Part shown: positions 27,236 to 37,100 of the stretch, one piece after another
How positions within the stretch are numbered: position 1 is the first letter of the stretch
How the letters are laid out: each line of letters begins with the position of its first letter
From: Streptomyces sp. NBC_01754
GTDB taxonomy: Bacteria; Actinomycetota; Actinomycetes; Streptomycetales; Streptomycetaceae
Assembly (NCBI RefSeq): GCF_035918015.1
Contig: NZ_CP109132.1
Span: 3,782,001 to 3,846,000 of the forward strand
Reading direction: 5' to 3'
Length of the DNA: 64,000 nucleotides
Translations under genes and position numbers: made by a program
The notes under the pieces: generated by a model
What the model was told of the DNA's origin: nothing
The model's input: the letters and a program-made list of their open reading frames with translations, nothing else
The model's database searches: none

Positions 27236-28294
27236 TCAGTCATGCAGGGGGAGTTGGACGACCAGTAGCTTTCCGGCCATGGTGACGCCGCCGTCCATGG
27301 CGACGGCCAGCCCGTCCGCGTACACGTGCGGACCGTCCACCACGGTGCGGGTCCTGTCCTCGCCGTCCTCCGACCCGACCTCGCCGAGCAGATAGGGGAT
27401 CGGGCTGTGACCGTGGACGACCCGCTGCCCGCCGTACGTCGACAGCAGCGCCCGTACGGCCTGTGCGCCGCCCTCGTCCCGGAAGGCGAACCGCTTGGTG
27501 AGCTTGCGGAAGAGCTCCCAGCACTCGTCCGCGTCGAGCCGGGTGAGAATGCCGTGCACCGCCTCGTTGACGTCCTCGATGGTGGAGCCGTAGTCGAGGT
27601 AGGCGGTCGTGTCGGAGTGCATCAGCAGATGCCCGTCCTCCTCGACGACCGCGTCGAGCCGGGACATCCACTGGAGGTGGACGTCCTGGAGCCGTTCCAT
27701 GTCGGTCTTCTGACCGCCGTTGAGCAGCCATGCGGCCTGGAAGGTGGCGGTGCCCGCTCCGGAGTTCACCGGGGTGTCCCCGAACCTCTTCGCCCCGATG
27801 AGGAGGAGTTCGTGGTTGCCCATCAGGGCCTTGCAGTACCCGCCGGCCGCGGCGGCCTCGGCGGAGAGCCGCATGACGAGGTCGATGACCCCGATGCCGT
27901 CGGGGCCGCGGTCGGTGAAGTCGCCGAGGAACCACAGCCTGGTGTTGCCGGCCGACCAGCGGCCGTCGGCGTCGATCAGGCCCTGCTCGCGCAGGGCGGC
28001 GAGGAGCTCGTCGAGGTAACCGTGCACGTCGCCCACCACGTACAGCGGCCCACGGGCCGGGGCCCCGCCCTGCCGGGGGTCCTGCGCGGCCCGCGCCTGG
28101 GCGATGTCGCCGCGGCGGATCACGGGGATGTCCCGCTCGGTCGGTGTGTACCCGTCCGGAGGCCCGGCGCCCAGCGGGCCGCCGCCGGGGTGCGGGGAGG
28201 GCGGGGGCATCGGCGCCTGCGCATAGGGCGGCACGCGGAAGTCGCGCAACGTCGCTGTCCGCACCACGGGTTCCTGACCGGCCCCCTGAGTCAT
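27236..28294 (-). CDS. metallophosphoesterase (PPP-like)
   Basis: 352 residues. The calcineurin-type motifs are complete: GDVHG near residue 98, GDFTDRGPD near 130, GNHE near 164, LLMHSDT near 220 and GHSP near 304, giving the two-metal site of a Ser/Thr-type phosphatase or nucleotide phosphoesterase. The N-terminal 90 residues are Pro/Gly-rich and probably disordered. The ATG at 28294 is preceded by GGAGGGG. It is followed on the same strand by no close partner. Substrate unknown. Confidence 0.88.
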   Translation of the reverse strand: MTQGAGQEPVVRTATLRDFRVPPYAQAPMPPPSPHPGGGPLGAGPPDGYTPTERDIPVIRRGDIAQARAAQDPRQGGAPARGPLYVVGDVHGYLDELLAALREQGLIDADGRWSAGNTRLWFLGDFTDRGPDGIGVIDLVMRLSAEAAAAGGYCKALMGNHELLLIGAKRFGDTPVNSGAGTATFQAAWLLNGGQKTDMERLQDVHLQWMSRLDAVVEEDGHLLMHSDTTAYLDYGSTIEDVNEAVHGILTRLDADECWELFRKLTKRFAFRDEGGAQAVRALLSTYGGQRVVHGHSPIPYLLGEVGSEDGEDRTRTVVDGPHVYADGLAVAMDGGVTMAGKLLVVQLPLHD

Positions 28295-28469
28295 CGACCC
28301 CTCCACCACCGTCGCGCCGCCGTACACCTGACGGGCCCTGCCTGGTAGAGGTGGTCCGCGGTGTCGTGCGCCCATCATAGGAATGCGGATCGTGCTGTGT
28401 GACGCACCAGGGGTGGTGAATCCGGACGCACTCGGAGTTCACCGGTCAATTGGCCCCGGAATGCCCCGG

Positions 28470-29582
28470 TCAGTCCCCCGCCGGTGAGCGTGGCGCGCTG
28501 ACCGTCATACGGGGTGGGCGCCGTTGCGAGGACGTCCGCACGATGAGTTCCGTCGGTATCACCCGCTCCAGCGGCCCGTCGTGTTCGACGCCCTCGATGG
28601 CGTCGATGAGCAGTTGGACGACCGCCGTGCCGATTCTGCGCGGCTTGAGGGAGAGCGTCGTGATGGGGGGTTCGGTCGACGCGTAGACCGTGGACTCGCT
28701 GCAGCAGACCAGCAGCAGGTCCTCCGGGACGCGCAGGCCGTAACGGCGGGCGGCCGCCAGCAGATCGGTCCCGTTGGGGTCGAATAAGCCGTAGACGGCG
28801 TCCGGGCGGTCCGGGCGGGCCAGGAGGCGATCGGCCGCGACCGCGCCCGCGCAGGGGTCGTGGGCCGGGTACGACTCGTAGACGGGGTCCTGTCCGACCC
28901 GCTCGCACCAGTGGAGGTAGGCGGTCGTGGACAGGCGGGTGTAGGTGTCGGTGGTGGTGCCGGTCAGCAGCCCGATGCGACGGGCCCCCGCCGCGGAGAG
29001 ATGGTCGAGGAGGTCGAGCACCGCCGCGCGGTGGTCGTTGTCGACCCAGGCGGTGACGGGCAGCGTGCCGGCCGGGCGTCCGTCCGACACGACGGGCAGG
29101 CCCTGCCGGACGAGCTCGGTGACCACGGGGTCCTGGTCGGACGGATCGATGACGACCGTGCCGTCCAGGGCCACGTTGGACCAGACGTCGTGCCGTGAGG
29201 TGGCGGGCAGGATGACGAGCGCGTAGCCACGGGCGAGGGCCGCCGAGGTGGCGGCCCTCGCCATCTCGGCGAAGTACGCGAATTCCGTGAAGGTGAAAGG
29301 TTCATCCCCGTAGGTGGTCACGGTCAGCCCGATGAGCCCGGACTTGCCCGTGCGGAGGGTGCGGGCCGCGGCCGACGGCCGGTAGCCCAGCCGCTCGGCG
29401 ACCTCGCGGACGTGGCTGCGAGTGGCATCCGGAAGTCTGCCCTTGCCGTTGAGGGCGTCGGAGACGGTCGTGATGGAGACGCCGGCCGCTGCCGCGACAT
29501 CACGGATGCCCGCCCGTCCCGGCCGGCCGCCGCGCCGGGGCGTCTCTGTCCGGCTCACCTGGTGCTTCCCTGCTGCTGTCAT
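28470..29582 (-). CDS. LacI-family transcriptional regulator
   Basis: 370 residues. LacI-type helix-turn-helix at about 25-70: GIRDVAAAAGVSITTVSDAL and GYRPSAAARTLRTGKSGLIG. The rest is a periplasmic-binding-like effector domain (for example GLTVTTYGDEPFTFTEFAYF, GLFDPNGTDLLAAARRYGLR). Such proteins usually sense sugars or related metabolites. No transporter or sugar gene is adjacent, so the regulon is not evident. The start is the ATG at 29582. Confidence 0.9.
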   Translation of the reverse strand: MTAAGKHQVSRTETPRRGGRPGRAGIRDVAAAAGVSITTVSDALNGKGRLPDATRSHVREVAERLGYRPSAAARTLRTGKSGLIGLTVTTYGDEPFTFTEFAYFAEMARAATSAALARGYALVILPATSRHDVWSNVALDGTVVIDPSDQDPVVTELVRQGLPVVSDGRPAGTLPVTAWVDNDHRAAVLDLLDHLSAAGARRIGLLTGTTTDTYTRLSTTAYLHWCERVGQDPVYESYPAHDPCAGAVAADRLLARPDRPDAVYGLFDPNGTDLLAAARRYGLRVPEDLLLVCCSESTVYASTEPPITTLSLKPRRIGTAVVQLLIDAIEGVEHDGPLERVIPTELIVRTSSQRRPPRMTVSAPRSPAGD

Positions 29583-30109
29583 GGCGAGCCGATAGTAGGG
29601 CTCCGGCTGTGGGTTGGGCCGGTCGCATATGCACCGGTCAGCAGGCACGTTTCTGCATGATCGTTAAGAGGTAAGCACCTTGCGAATGAAGGTAATTCGC
29701 CAGTTTCTGGCCTATGACTGATGCGCCGAGGGCCAGGGACCTGCTGAATGGTCCACGTATCGAAGAGGTCTCAACTCACCTCTTCGGGGGACGCGCGCCA
29801 CGGAGTGAGCCACCGGCGCGCGCCGGAGTGCGCCTGCGCTCCCGCCCCTGGCCCCTCTCGGTTCCTCCTCTCGCCCTTCTCCCGGCTGAACCCTCCCGGC
29901 TCTCCCTCGCGGCCGCCTCTCGGCTCCGTCCGGCCTTCGTCCGGAATGTTCCCGCTCTCGTATCGGGCGGAAGCGGTCCGTACCGGTCGGCCGGCGGCCG
30001 GTGCTTCGTCGTCCGGCCACGGATTTCGGGTACGCGCCATTCGCAGGGACCTTCAATCCTCATAAGGTGAGCAGTATTGCTGTGTACGGACGGTCGAGGA
30101 GGACCTGCG
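29583..30109. other. 527-bp intergenic region before the aminotransferase gene
   Basis: Two symmetric elements are visible: GCGAAT (29682-29687) and ATTCGC (29695-29700) separated by 7 bp, a possible operator for the divergent LacI gene, and a hairpin CGAAGAGGT (29761-29769) / ACCTCTTCG (29778-29786). Several open frames cross the region but none has recognisable protein sequence. Confidence 0.4.
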
Positions 30110-31189
30110 GTGAGCGAGACGAGCCCCAAGCTGCGCGCCGAGCTGGACGGCGTCCCCGCCTATGTGCCGGGTAAGCCGGCGGCCGCCGGTGGGCCGGCCG
30201 CCTTCAAGCTGTCCTCCAACGAGAACCCCTATCCGCCGCTGTCGGGGGTGATGGAGTCGGCTCTCGCCGCGGCGGCCGTCTTCAACCGCTACCCGGACAT
30301 GGCCTGCACCGGTCTGATGAACGAGCTGTCCGACCGGTTCGGTGTGCCGGTCTCCCATCTGGCCACGGGCACCGGTTCGGTCGGGGTGGCGCAGCAGCTG
30401 CTCCAGGCCACGTCGGGACCGGGCGACGAGGTCCTCTACGCCTGGCGGTCCTTCGAGGCCTACCCGATCATCACGCAGATCAGCGGGGCGACCTCCGTCA
30501 AGGTGCCGCTGACCGACGGGGAGGTGCACGACCTCGACGCGATGGCGGACGCGATCACCGACCGGACCCGGATGATCTTCGTCTGCAACCCCAACAACCC
30601 GACCGGCACGGTGGTGCGCAGGGCGGAGCTGGAGCGGTTCCTGGACCGGGTGCCCGGCGATGTGCTGGTCGTCCTGGACGAGGCGTACAAGGAGTTCATC
30701 CGGGACGCCGACGTGCCGGACGGGATCGAGGTCTACCGGGACCGGCCCAACGTGGCGGTGCTGCGGACCTTCTCGAAGGCGTACGGCCTGGCGGGGCTGC
30801 GGGTCGGCTTCGCGGTGGCGCACGAGCCGGTTGCGGCGGCGCTGCGCAAGACGGCTGTTCCCTTCGGCGTCAGTCAGGTCGCCCAGGACGCGGCGGTCGC
30901 CTCGCTGCGTGCCGAGGACGAGCTGCTGGGCCGGGTCGGCGCGCTCGTCGGGGAGCGGACCCGGGTGCGGGAGGGCCTGGTGCGGCAGGGCTGGACCGTT
31001 CCGGAGTCGCAGGCCAACTTCGTCTGGCTGAGGCTGGGGGAGCGCACGCTCGACTTCGCCGCCGTCTGCGAGGAGGCGGGCGTGACGGTCCGGCCGTTCG
31101 CGGGCGAGGGGGTGCGGATCTCGATCGGGGAGACCGAGGCCAACGACATCCTCCTGAAGGTGGCGGAGTCGTACCGCAGGGGACAGTAG
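30110..31189 (+). CDS. histidinol-phosphate / aromatic aminotransferase (HisC family)
   Basis: 359 residues, class I/II PLP aminotransferase. Core segments: [15 protein letters not shown] near 33-47, [11 protein letters not shown] near 109-119, [10 protein letters not shown] near 163-172, and the PLP lysine near 223 in [11 protein letters not shown]. Actinobacterial genomes often carry a second HisC-like gene outside the his operon acting as an aromatic amino acid aminotransferase (Pat); the position next to cydA rather than his genes favours that. The GTG at 30110 has GAGGAGG 7 bases upstream. Confidence 0.85.
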   Translation: MSETSPKLRAELDGVPAYVPGKPAAAGGPAAFKLSSNENPYPPLSGVMESALAAAAVFNRYPDMACTGLMNELSDRFGVPVSHLATGTGSVGVAQQLLQATSGPGDEVLYAWRSFEAYPIITQISGATSVKVPLTDGEVHDLDAMADAITDRTRMIFVCNPNNPTGTVVRRAELERFLDRVPGDVLVVLDEAYKEFIRDADVPDGIEVYRDRPNVAVLRTFSKAYGLAGLRVGFAVAHEPVAAALRKTAVPFGVSQVAQDAAVASLRAEDELLGRVGALVGERTRVREGLVRQGWTVPESQANFVWLRLGERTLDFAAVCEEAGVTVRPFAGEGVRISIGETEANDILLKVAESYRRGQ

Positions 31190-31215
31190 GGCGCGGCGCC
31201 TGCCCTTGTACGTAC

Positions 31216-31265
31216 CGGTGGCCCCGGGCCGTGTCGATCTCCGTCGACCGGGCCCGGGGCCACCG
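31216..31265 (+). terminator. strong terminator after the aminotransferase gene
   Basis: CGGTGGCCCCGGGCC (31216-31230) pairs perfectly with GGCCCGGGGCCACCG (31251-31265), a 15-bp stem with a 20-base loop. It separates the gene from the Rex-controlled cyd operon. Confidence 0.9.
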
Positions 31266-31419
31266 TGCTGCCCGGTGCTGTTCCGCTGCCGGGGCGGGGT
31301 CCTGACCGGGGCTGTCCGGCGTGGAACCAGGGGTCCGGTCCGAGTGCCTCCCTCCCGTTCGGCCGGAACGCACCCCCCTTGTCACCCTCGAATCCTTGTG
31401 CGTCATAATTGCTTGTGAA

Positions 31420-31435
31420 TGTGAACGCGTTCACA
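31420..31435. promoter_or_regulatory. Rex operator (ROP) upstream of cydA
   Basis: TGTGAACGCGTTCACA is an exact match to the Streptomyces Rex operator. Rex is the NADH/NAD+-sensing repressor that controls cydABCD in S. coelicolor, releasing DNA when NADH rises under oxygen limitation. The site is about 84 bp before the cydA start. A -10-like CATAAT lies just upstream (31405-31410) with a TTGTCA 20 bp before it, so the operator would overlap or follow the transcription start. Confidence 0.95.
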
Positions 31436-31518
31436 AGCGTGTCCTGTTTCTCCCGTGATCGGCGGGATCAATGGGGACGATCCGCTTCCGTGATCGCGGT
31501 GATGCAAGGAGAAGAGAC

Positions 31519-33030
31519 GTGGATCTAGCTCTGGCACCGGAGACCCTGGCGCGATGGCAGTTCGGCATCACCACCGTCTACCACTTCCTGTTCGTCCCCC
31601 TCACGATCTCTCTCGCCGCGCTCACGGCCGGCCTGCAGACCGCCTGGGTGCGCACGGACAACGAGAAGTACCTCAGGGCCACGAAGTTCTGGGGAAAGCT
31701 GTTCCTGATCAACATCGCCATGGGCGTGGTCACCGGCATCGTCCAGGAGTTCCAGTTCGGCATGAACTGGTCCGACTACTCGCGCTTCGTCGGTGACGTC
31801 TTCGGTGCACCGCTGGCCTTCGAGGCGCTCATCGCCTTCTTCTTCGAATCCACCTTCATCGGGCTGTGGATCTTCGGATGGGACAAGCTGCCCAAGAAGA
31901 TCCATCTGGCCTGCATATGGATGGTCTCCCTCGGAACGGTCCTCTCCACGTTCTTCATCCTGGCGGCCAACTCCTGGATGCAGCACCCGGTCGGCTACCG
32001 CATCAACGAGGAACGCGGCCGGGCCGAGCTGACGGACTTCCTCAAGGTGCTCACCCAGGACACCGCGCTCACCCAGTTCTTCCACACCATCACGGCGGCA
32101 TTCCTCGTCGGCGGCGCCTTCATGGTGGGCATCTCCGCCTACCACCTGGTCCGCAAGAGGCACATCACGGTGATGCGCACCTCACTGCGCGTCGGGCTGG
32201 TCACGATGGTCGCCGCCGGGATGCTCACCGCGGTCAGCGGCGACGCCCTCGGCAAGGTGATGTTCAAGCAGCAGCCGATGAAGATGGCCGCCGCCGAGGC
32301 CCTGTGGGAGGGAGAGGACGGTGCGCCCTTCTCGCTCTTCGCGGTCGGCGACGTCGCCAAGGGACACAACGACGTGGAGGTCTCCATCCCCGGAGTGCTC
32401 TCCTTCCTCGCGGACAACACGTTCACCTCGCACGTCCCCGGCATCAACGACATCAACGAACAACTCCAGGAGACCTACGGCCCCGGCGACTACCGGCCCA
32501 ACATCCCGGTCGCGTTCTGGAGCTTCCGCTGGATGATCGGCTTCGGCATGACCTCCTTCGGGCTCGGACTGCTGGGGCTGTGGCTGACCCGGAGGAAGTT
32601 CCTGCTGCCGCCGGCCCTGCGCACCGGCGAGGACGAGGTGCCCCATCTGGTCCTCTTCAGGAACAAGGCGCTGAGCCCGAAGTTCGCCCGGCTCTACTGG
32701 CTCACTGCTCTGTGGACCATGCTCTTCCCCCTGATCGCCAACTCCTGGGGCTGGATCTTCACGGAGATGGGACGACAGCCCTGGGTGGTCTACGGGGTGT
32801 TCCAGACCCGGGACGCGGTCTCCCCCGGTGTCTCACAGGGCGAGGTCCTCACCTCCATGATCGGCTTCACCGCGCTCTACGCGATCCTCGCCGTGATCGA
32901 GGTCAGGCTGCTCGTCAAGTACGTCAAGGCGGGACCCCCGGAACTCACCGAGGACGACCTGAATCCGCCCACCCGGATCGGTGGACACGACCAGGACGAC
33001 GCCGACCGGCCGATGGCCTTCTCCTACTGA
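31519..33030 (+). CDS. cydA: cytochrome bd ubiquinol/menaquinol oxidase subunit I
   Basis: Catalytic subunit of the high-affinity terminal oxidase, an inner-membrane protein of 503 residues with about nine helices. His22 in TVYHFLFVPLT is the expected heme ligand; the segment LTQFFHTITAAFLVGGAFM carries another heme His, and the quinol-binding Q-loop lies between helices 6 and 7. The GTG at 31519 is preceded by AAGGAGAAGAG. First gene of cydABCD under Rex control; cydB follows after 18 bp. Confidence 0.97.
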   Translation: MDLALAPETLARWQFGITTVYHFLFVPLTISLAALTAGLQTAWVRTDNEKYLRATKFWGKLFLINIAMGVVTGIVQEFQFGMNWSDYSRFVGDVFGAPLAFEALIAFFFESTFIGLWIFGWDKLPKKIHLACIWMVSLGTVLSTFFILAANSWMQHPVGYRINEERGRAELTDFLKVLTQDTALTQFFHTITAAFLVGGAFMVGISAYHLVRKRHITVMRTSLRVGLVTMVAAGMLTAVSGDALGKVMFKQQPMKMAAAEALWEGEDGAPFSLFAVGDVAKGHNDVEVSIPGVLSFLADNTFTSHVPGINDINEQLQETYGPGDYRPNIPVAFWSFRWMIGFGMTSFGLGLLGLWLTRRKFLLPPALRTGEDEVPHLVLFRNKALSPKFARLYWLTALWTMLFPLIANSWGWIFTEMGRQPWVVYGVFQTRDAVSPGVSQGEVLTSMIGFTALYAILAVIEVRLLVKYVKAGPPELTEDDLNPPTRIGGHDQDDADRPMAFSY

Positions 33031-33048
33031 GAGCTGGGGAGCTGAGAG

Positions 33049-34050
33049 ATGGAACTCCACGACGTCTGGTTCGTGCTCATAGCCGTCCTGTGGACCGGTT
33101 ACTTCTTCCTGGAGGGATTCGATTTCGGTATCGGTGTCCTCACCAAGCTGCTGGCCCGTGACCGCAAGGAACGCCGGGTCCTGATCAACACGATCGGCCC
33201 GGTCTGGGACGGGAACGAGGTGTGGCTGCTCAGTGCCGGCGGCGCGACCTTCGCGGCCTTCCCCGAGTGGTACGCCACCCTGTTCTCCGGTTTCTACCTG
33301 CCGCTGCTGATCATCCTGGTCTGTCTGATCGTGCGCGGGGTCGCCTTCGAGTACCGCGCCAAGCGGACCGAGGAACGCTGGCAGACCAACTGGGAACACG
33401 CGATCTTCTGGAGCTCGCTGATCCCCGCAGTGCTCTGGGGCGTGGCGTTCGGGAACATCGTCCGCGGGGTGAAGATCGACGCCGACATGGAGTACGTCGG
33501 CAACCTCGCGGACCTGCTCAACCCGTACGCGCTCCTGGGCGGACTGGTCACCCTCTTCCTCTTCACCTTCCACGGGGCGGTGTTCGCGGCGCTCAAGACC
33601 GTCGGGGACATCCGGGGCCGCGCGCGCACGCTCGCGGTCAGGCTCGGTGTGGTCACCGCGGTACTCGCGCTGGTCTTCCTCGTCCTGACGCAGCGCGACA
33701 ACGGCGACGGCTGGAGCCTGCTGGCGCTGGTGATCGCCGTGGTGTCGCTGGTCGCGGCGATCGGGGCCATCGCGGCGGGCCGTGAGGGCTGGTCGTTCGG
33801 GCTGTCCGGTCTGACCATCGCGGCCACGGTGGCGATGCTCTTCCTGACGCTGTTCCCGAACGTGATGCCGTCCTCGCTGGACGATGCCTGGAACCTCACG
33901 GTCACCAACGCCTCGTCCAGTGGGTACACCCTCATGATCATGACCTGGTGCGCGGGCATCGCGACCCCCCTCGTACTGCTCTACCAGGGCTGGACGTACT
34001 GGGTCTTCCGCAAGCGCATCGGCACCCAGCACATCGCCGATCCGCACTGA
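33049..34050 (+). CDS. cydB: cytochrome bd oxidase subunit II
   Basis: 333 residues, about eight to nine helices, partner of CydA. It opens MELHDVWFVLIAVLWTGYFF and continues EGFDFGIGVL, the conserved CydB N-terminus, and has GPVWDGNEVWLLSAGGATFA near 50-69. It is 18 bp after cydA and 48 bp before cydCD, all in one operon. Confidence 0.97.
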   Translation: MELHDVWFVLIAVLWTGYFFLEGFDFGIGVLTKLLARDRKERRVLINTIGPVWDGNEVWLLSAGGATFAAFPEWYATLFSGFYLPLLIILVCLIVRGVAFEYRAKRTEERWQTNWEHAIFWSSLIPAVLWGVAFGNIVRGVKIDADMEYVGNLADLLNPYALLGGLVTLFLFTFHGAVFAALKTVGDIRGRARTLAVRLGVVTAVLALVFLVLTQRDNGDGWSLLALVIAVVSLVAAIGAIAAGREGWSFGLSGLTIAATVAMLFLTLFPNVMPSSLDDAWNLTVTNASSSGYTLMIMTWCAGIATPLVLLYQGWTYWVFRKRIGTQHIADPH

Positions 34051-34091
34051 CCCCGTCGCGCAACCGAGCGACACGAGTTCACTGGGGAGCT

Positions 34092-34105
34092 GTTTCACGT
34101 GAAAC
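34092..34105. promoter_or_regulatory. parS site overlapping the cydCD start codon
   Basis: Exact GTTTCACGTGAAAC. The GTG at 34099-34101 in its right half is the cydCD initiation codon, so the first codons GTG AAA C.. are dictated by the ParB site. Unlike the other sites here it lies inside an operon, not between convergent genes. Confidence 0.9.
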
Positions 34106-37100
34106 CGATCGACCCGCGCCTGCTCCGGTACGCCCGTGCCACCCGCTTCTTCCTGGCGGCCGTGGTGGCTCTCGGGCTGGCCGGTGCGGCGCTGGTGATC
34201 GCCCAGGCCATGCTCGTCGCCGAGGTGGTGGTGGGCGGATTCGAGGACGGGCTCACCGCCCCCGGACTGCGCACACCCCTCCTGCTGCTCGTCGCGGTCG
34301 CCCTCGGCCGGGCGCTCGTGGCCTGGCTCACCGAGCGAGCCGCGTTCCGCGCGAGCGCGGCGGTCAAGTCCGAGCTGCGGGGCCGGCTCTTGGAACGGGC
34401 CACGGACCTCGGCCCGGGCTGGCTGGGCGGACAGCGCACCGGCTCCCTGGTGGCGCTGGCGACCCGGGGGGTCGACGCGCTCGACGACTACTTCTCGCGC
34501 TACCTCCCGCAGCTCGGGCTGGCCGTCGTCGTACCGGTGGCCGTTCTGGCCAGGATCGTGACGGAGGACTGGGTCTCGGCCGCGATCATCGTGGTGACGC
34601 TGCCCCTCATTCCGCTCTTCATGGCGCTCATCGGCTGGGCCACCCAGTCCCGGATGGACCGTCAGTGGCGGCTGCTGTCGCGGCTCTCCGGGCACTTCCT
34701 CGACGTGGTCGCCGGACTGCCGACGCTGAAGGTCTTCGGCCGCGCCAAGGCACAGGCCGCGTCGATCCGTACCATCACCTCGCAGTACCGCCAGGCCACT
34801 CTCAGGACGCTGCGCATCGCCTTCCTCTCCTCGTTCGCCCTGGAGTTGCTGGCGACGCTCTCGGTGGCCCTGGTCGCCGTGACGATCGGGATGCGGCTCG
34901 TCCACGGCGAACTCGACCTCTACACGGGGCTGGTCGTCCTCATCCTCGCCCCCGAGGCCTACCTGCCGATCCGCCAGGTCGGAGCCCAGTACCACGCCGC
35001 GGCGGAGGGCCTCTCGGCCGCGGAGGAGATCTTCTCGGTACTGGAGACGAAGCCCGCGGCGGGCGGCACCTCGGCCGTACCCGCCTCGCTGCGACTGGAA
35101 CTGGAGGAGGTGACCGTACGGCACCCCGGGCGTACCGAGCCGGCGCTGGACGCGGCCTGCCTGGTGGTCGAGCCCGGGGAGACGGTCGCCCTGGTCGGCC
35201 CGAGCGGAGTCGGCAAGTCCACGCTCCTCGACGTGGTGCTGGGCTTCACCCGTCCTGACGAGGGGCGCGTACGCATCGGTGGGACGGACCTGTCGGACCT
35301 GTCGCCTGAACGCTGGCGCGAGCAGATCGCCTGGGTGCCCCAGCGCCCCCACCTCTTCGCCGGGACGATCGCGGACAACGTACGGCTGGCCCGCCCCGAC
35401 GCGGACGACGCCGCGGTGGAGAAGGCCCTGCGGGAGGCGGGGGCGTACGACTTCGTGGCCGTGCTGCCGGACGGGACGCGCACCGTGCTGGGCGAGGACG
35501 GTGCCGGTCTCTCCGCAGGACAGCGGCAACGACTCGCACTGGCCCGTGCCTTCCTCGCCGACCGGCCGCTGCTGCTCCTCGACGAGCCCACGGCGAGCCT
35601 GGACGGCGAGACGGAAGCCGGGATCGTCGACGCCGTGCGACGCCTGTCCGAAGGACGGACCGTGCTGCTGGTGGTCCACCGTCCGGCGCTGCTCGCGGTC
35701 GCGGACCGGGTGGTGACGCTGGCACCGCGGACGGCCGGACGGCTGGAGGCGGAGCCCCGGCTCGCCGGGGCGGCCTGGGAGCCCGACGGCGGCCGGAGCG
35801 GCCCGGGGCCCGAGTCGCCGGCCGTGGACGAGACCGCGCCGCCGGGGCGGACGACCGGTGGCGGCAAGGCGTTCGCCCGGATCCGGGAGGCCGCCGGGGC
35901 CGAGCGCGGCAAGCTCGCTCTGGCGCTTCTGCTGGGCAGTCTCGCGGTCGGCTCGTCCGTCGGTCTCATGGCGGTCTCCGGCTGGCTGATCTCGCGCGCA
36001 TCCGAGCAGCCTCCGGTGCTGTACCTCATGGTGGCGGTCACCGCGACCAGGGCCTTCGGCCTGGGCCGGGCGGTCTTCCGGTACGCGGAGCGGCTGGTCT
36101 CCCACGACGCGGTGCTCCGGACGCTCGCCGAACTCAGGGTGTCGGTGTACCGGGGACTGGAACGCGTCGCGCCCGCCGGCCTGCGTACGGCACGGCGCGG
36201 GGACCTGCTGTCCCGGCTGGTCTCCGACGTGGACGCCCTCCAGGACTACTGGCTGCGGTGGCTGCTGCCCGCCGGCACCGCGTTCGTGGTCGGGGCGGGG
36301 GCCGTGGGCTTCACCACCTGGCTGCTCCCGGAGGCAGGGGCCGTGCTGGCGGCCGGGCTGGTCCTCGCGGGGGTCGGCGTACCGCTGGTCAGCGGTGCCT
36401 GTGCACGGCACGCGGAGCGCAGGCTGGCCCCGGCGCGGTCGGTTCTCGCCGTGCGGGTCGCCGATCTGCTCGCCGGGACGGCCGAGCTGACGGTCGCCGG
36501 TGCGCTGCCCGGGCGCAAGCGGCAGGCGAGGGCGGCCGACGCCGATCTCACCGCGATCGCCTCACGCGCCGCGACGGCCACCGCACTCGGTTCCGGGCTG
36601 TCCGCACTGATCTGCGGCCTCACGGTCGTCGGGGCCGCGCTCGTCGCCCTTCCCGCGGTGCGGGACGGCCGACTGGCCGGTGTGGCGCTCGCCGTCATCG
36701 TCCTCACCCCCCTCGCCGCCTTCGAGGCGGTGAACGGGCTGCCGCTCGCCGTGCAGTACCGCCGCAGGATCGGGCGGAGCGCGGAACGGGTCCACGAGGT
36801 GCTGGACGCCCCGCTGCCGGTGCGGGAACCCGAGGTGCCGGCCGAGGCCCCCGCCTCCCCGTTCCCGCTGGTGCTGCGAGACCTGTCCGCGCGGTACGAC
36901 GGAGCCGGGCACGACGCCTTGGGCTCGGTCGATCTGACACTGGTGCCGGGACGGCGTGTGGCGGTGGTGGGTGCCTCCGGCTCGGGGAAGACCACCCTCG
37001 CTCAGGTGCTGCTCCGCTTCCTGGACCCGAGGGAGGGGACGTACAGCCTCGGTGGCGTGGAGGCGTCCGCACTGGACGGGGACACGGTCCGGACGTTCGT

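Noticed and set aside
29714..30070. Plus-strand 118-codon frame before the aminotransferase gene
   Set aside because: Arg/Ser/Pro-rich shadow composition, several overlapping competing frames, and no recognised family.
32833..36411. Very long open frame (1192 codons) on the minus strand opposite cydB and cydCD
   Set aside because: It is an antisense shadow of high-GC coding sequence; low-complexity composition and no recognisable protein, while cydB/cydCD on the plus strand are complete.
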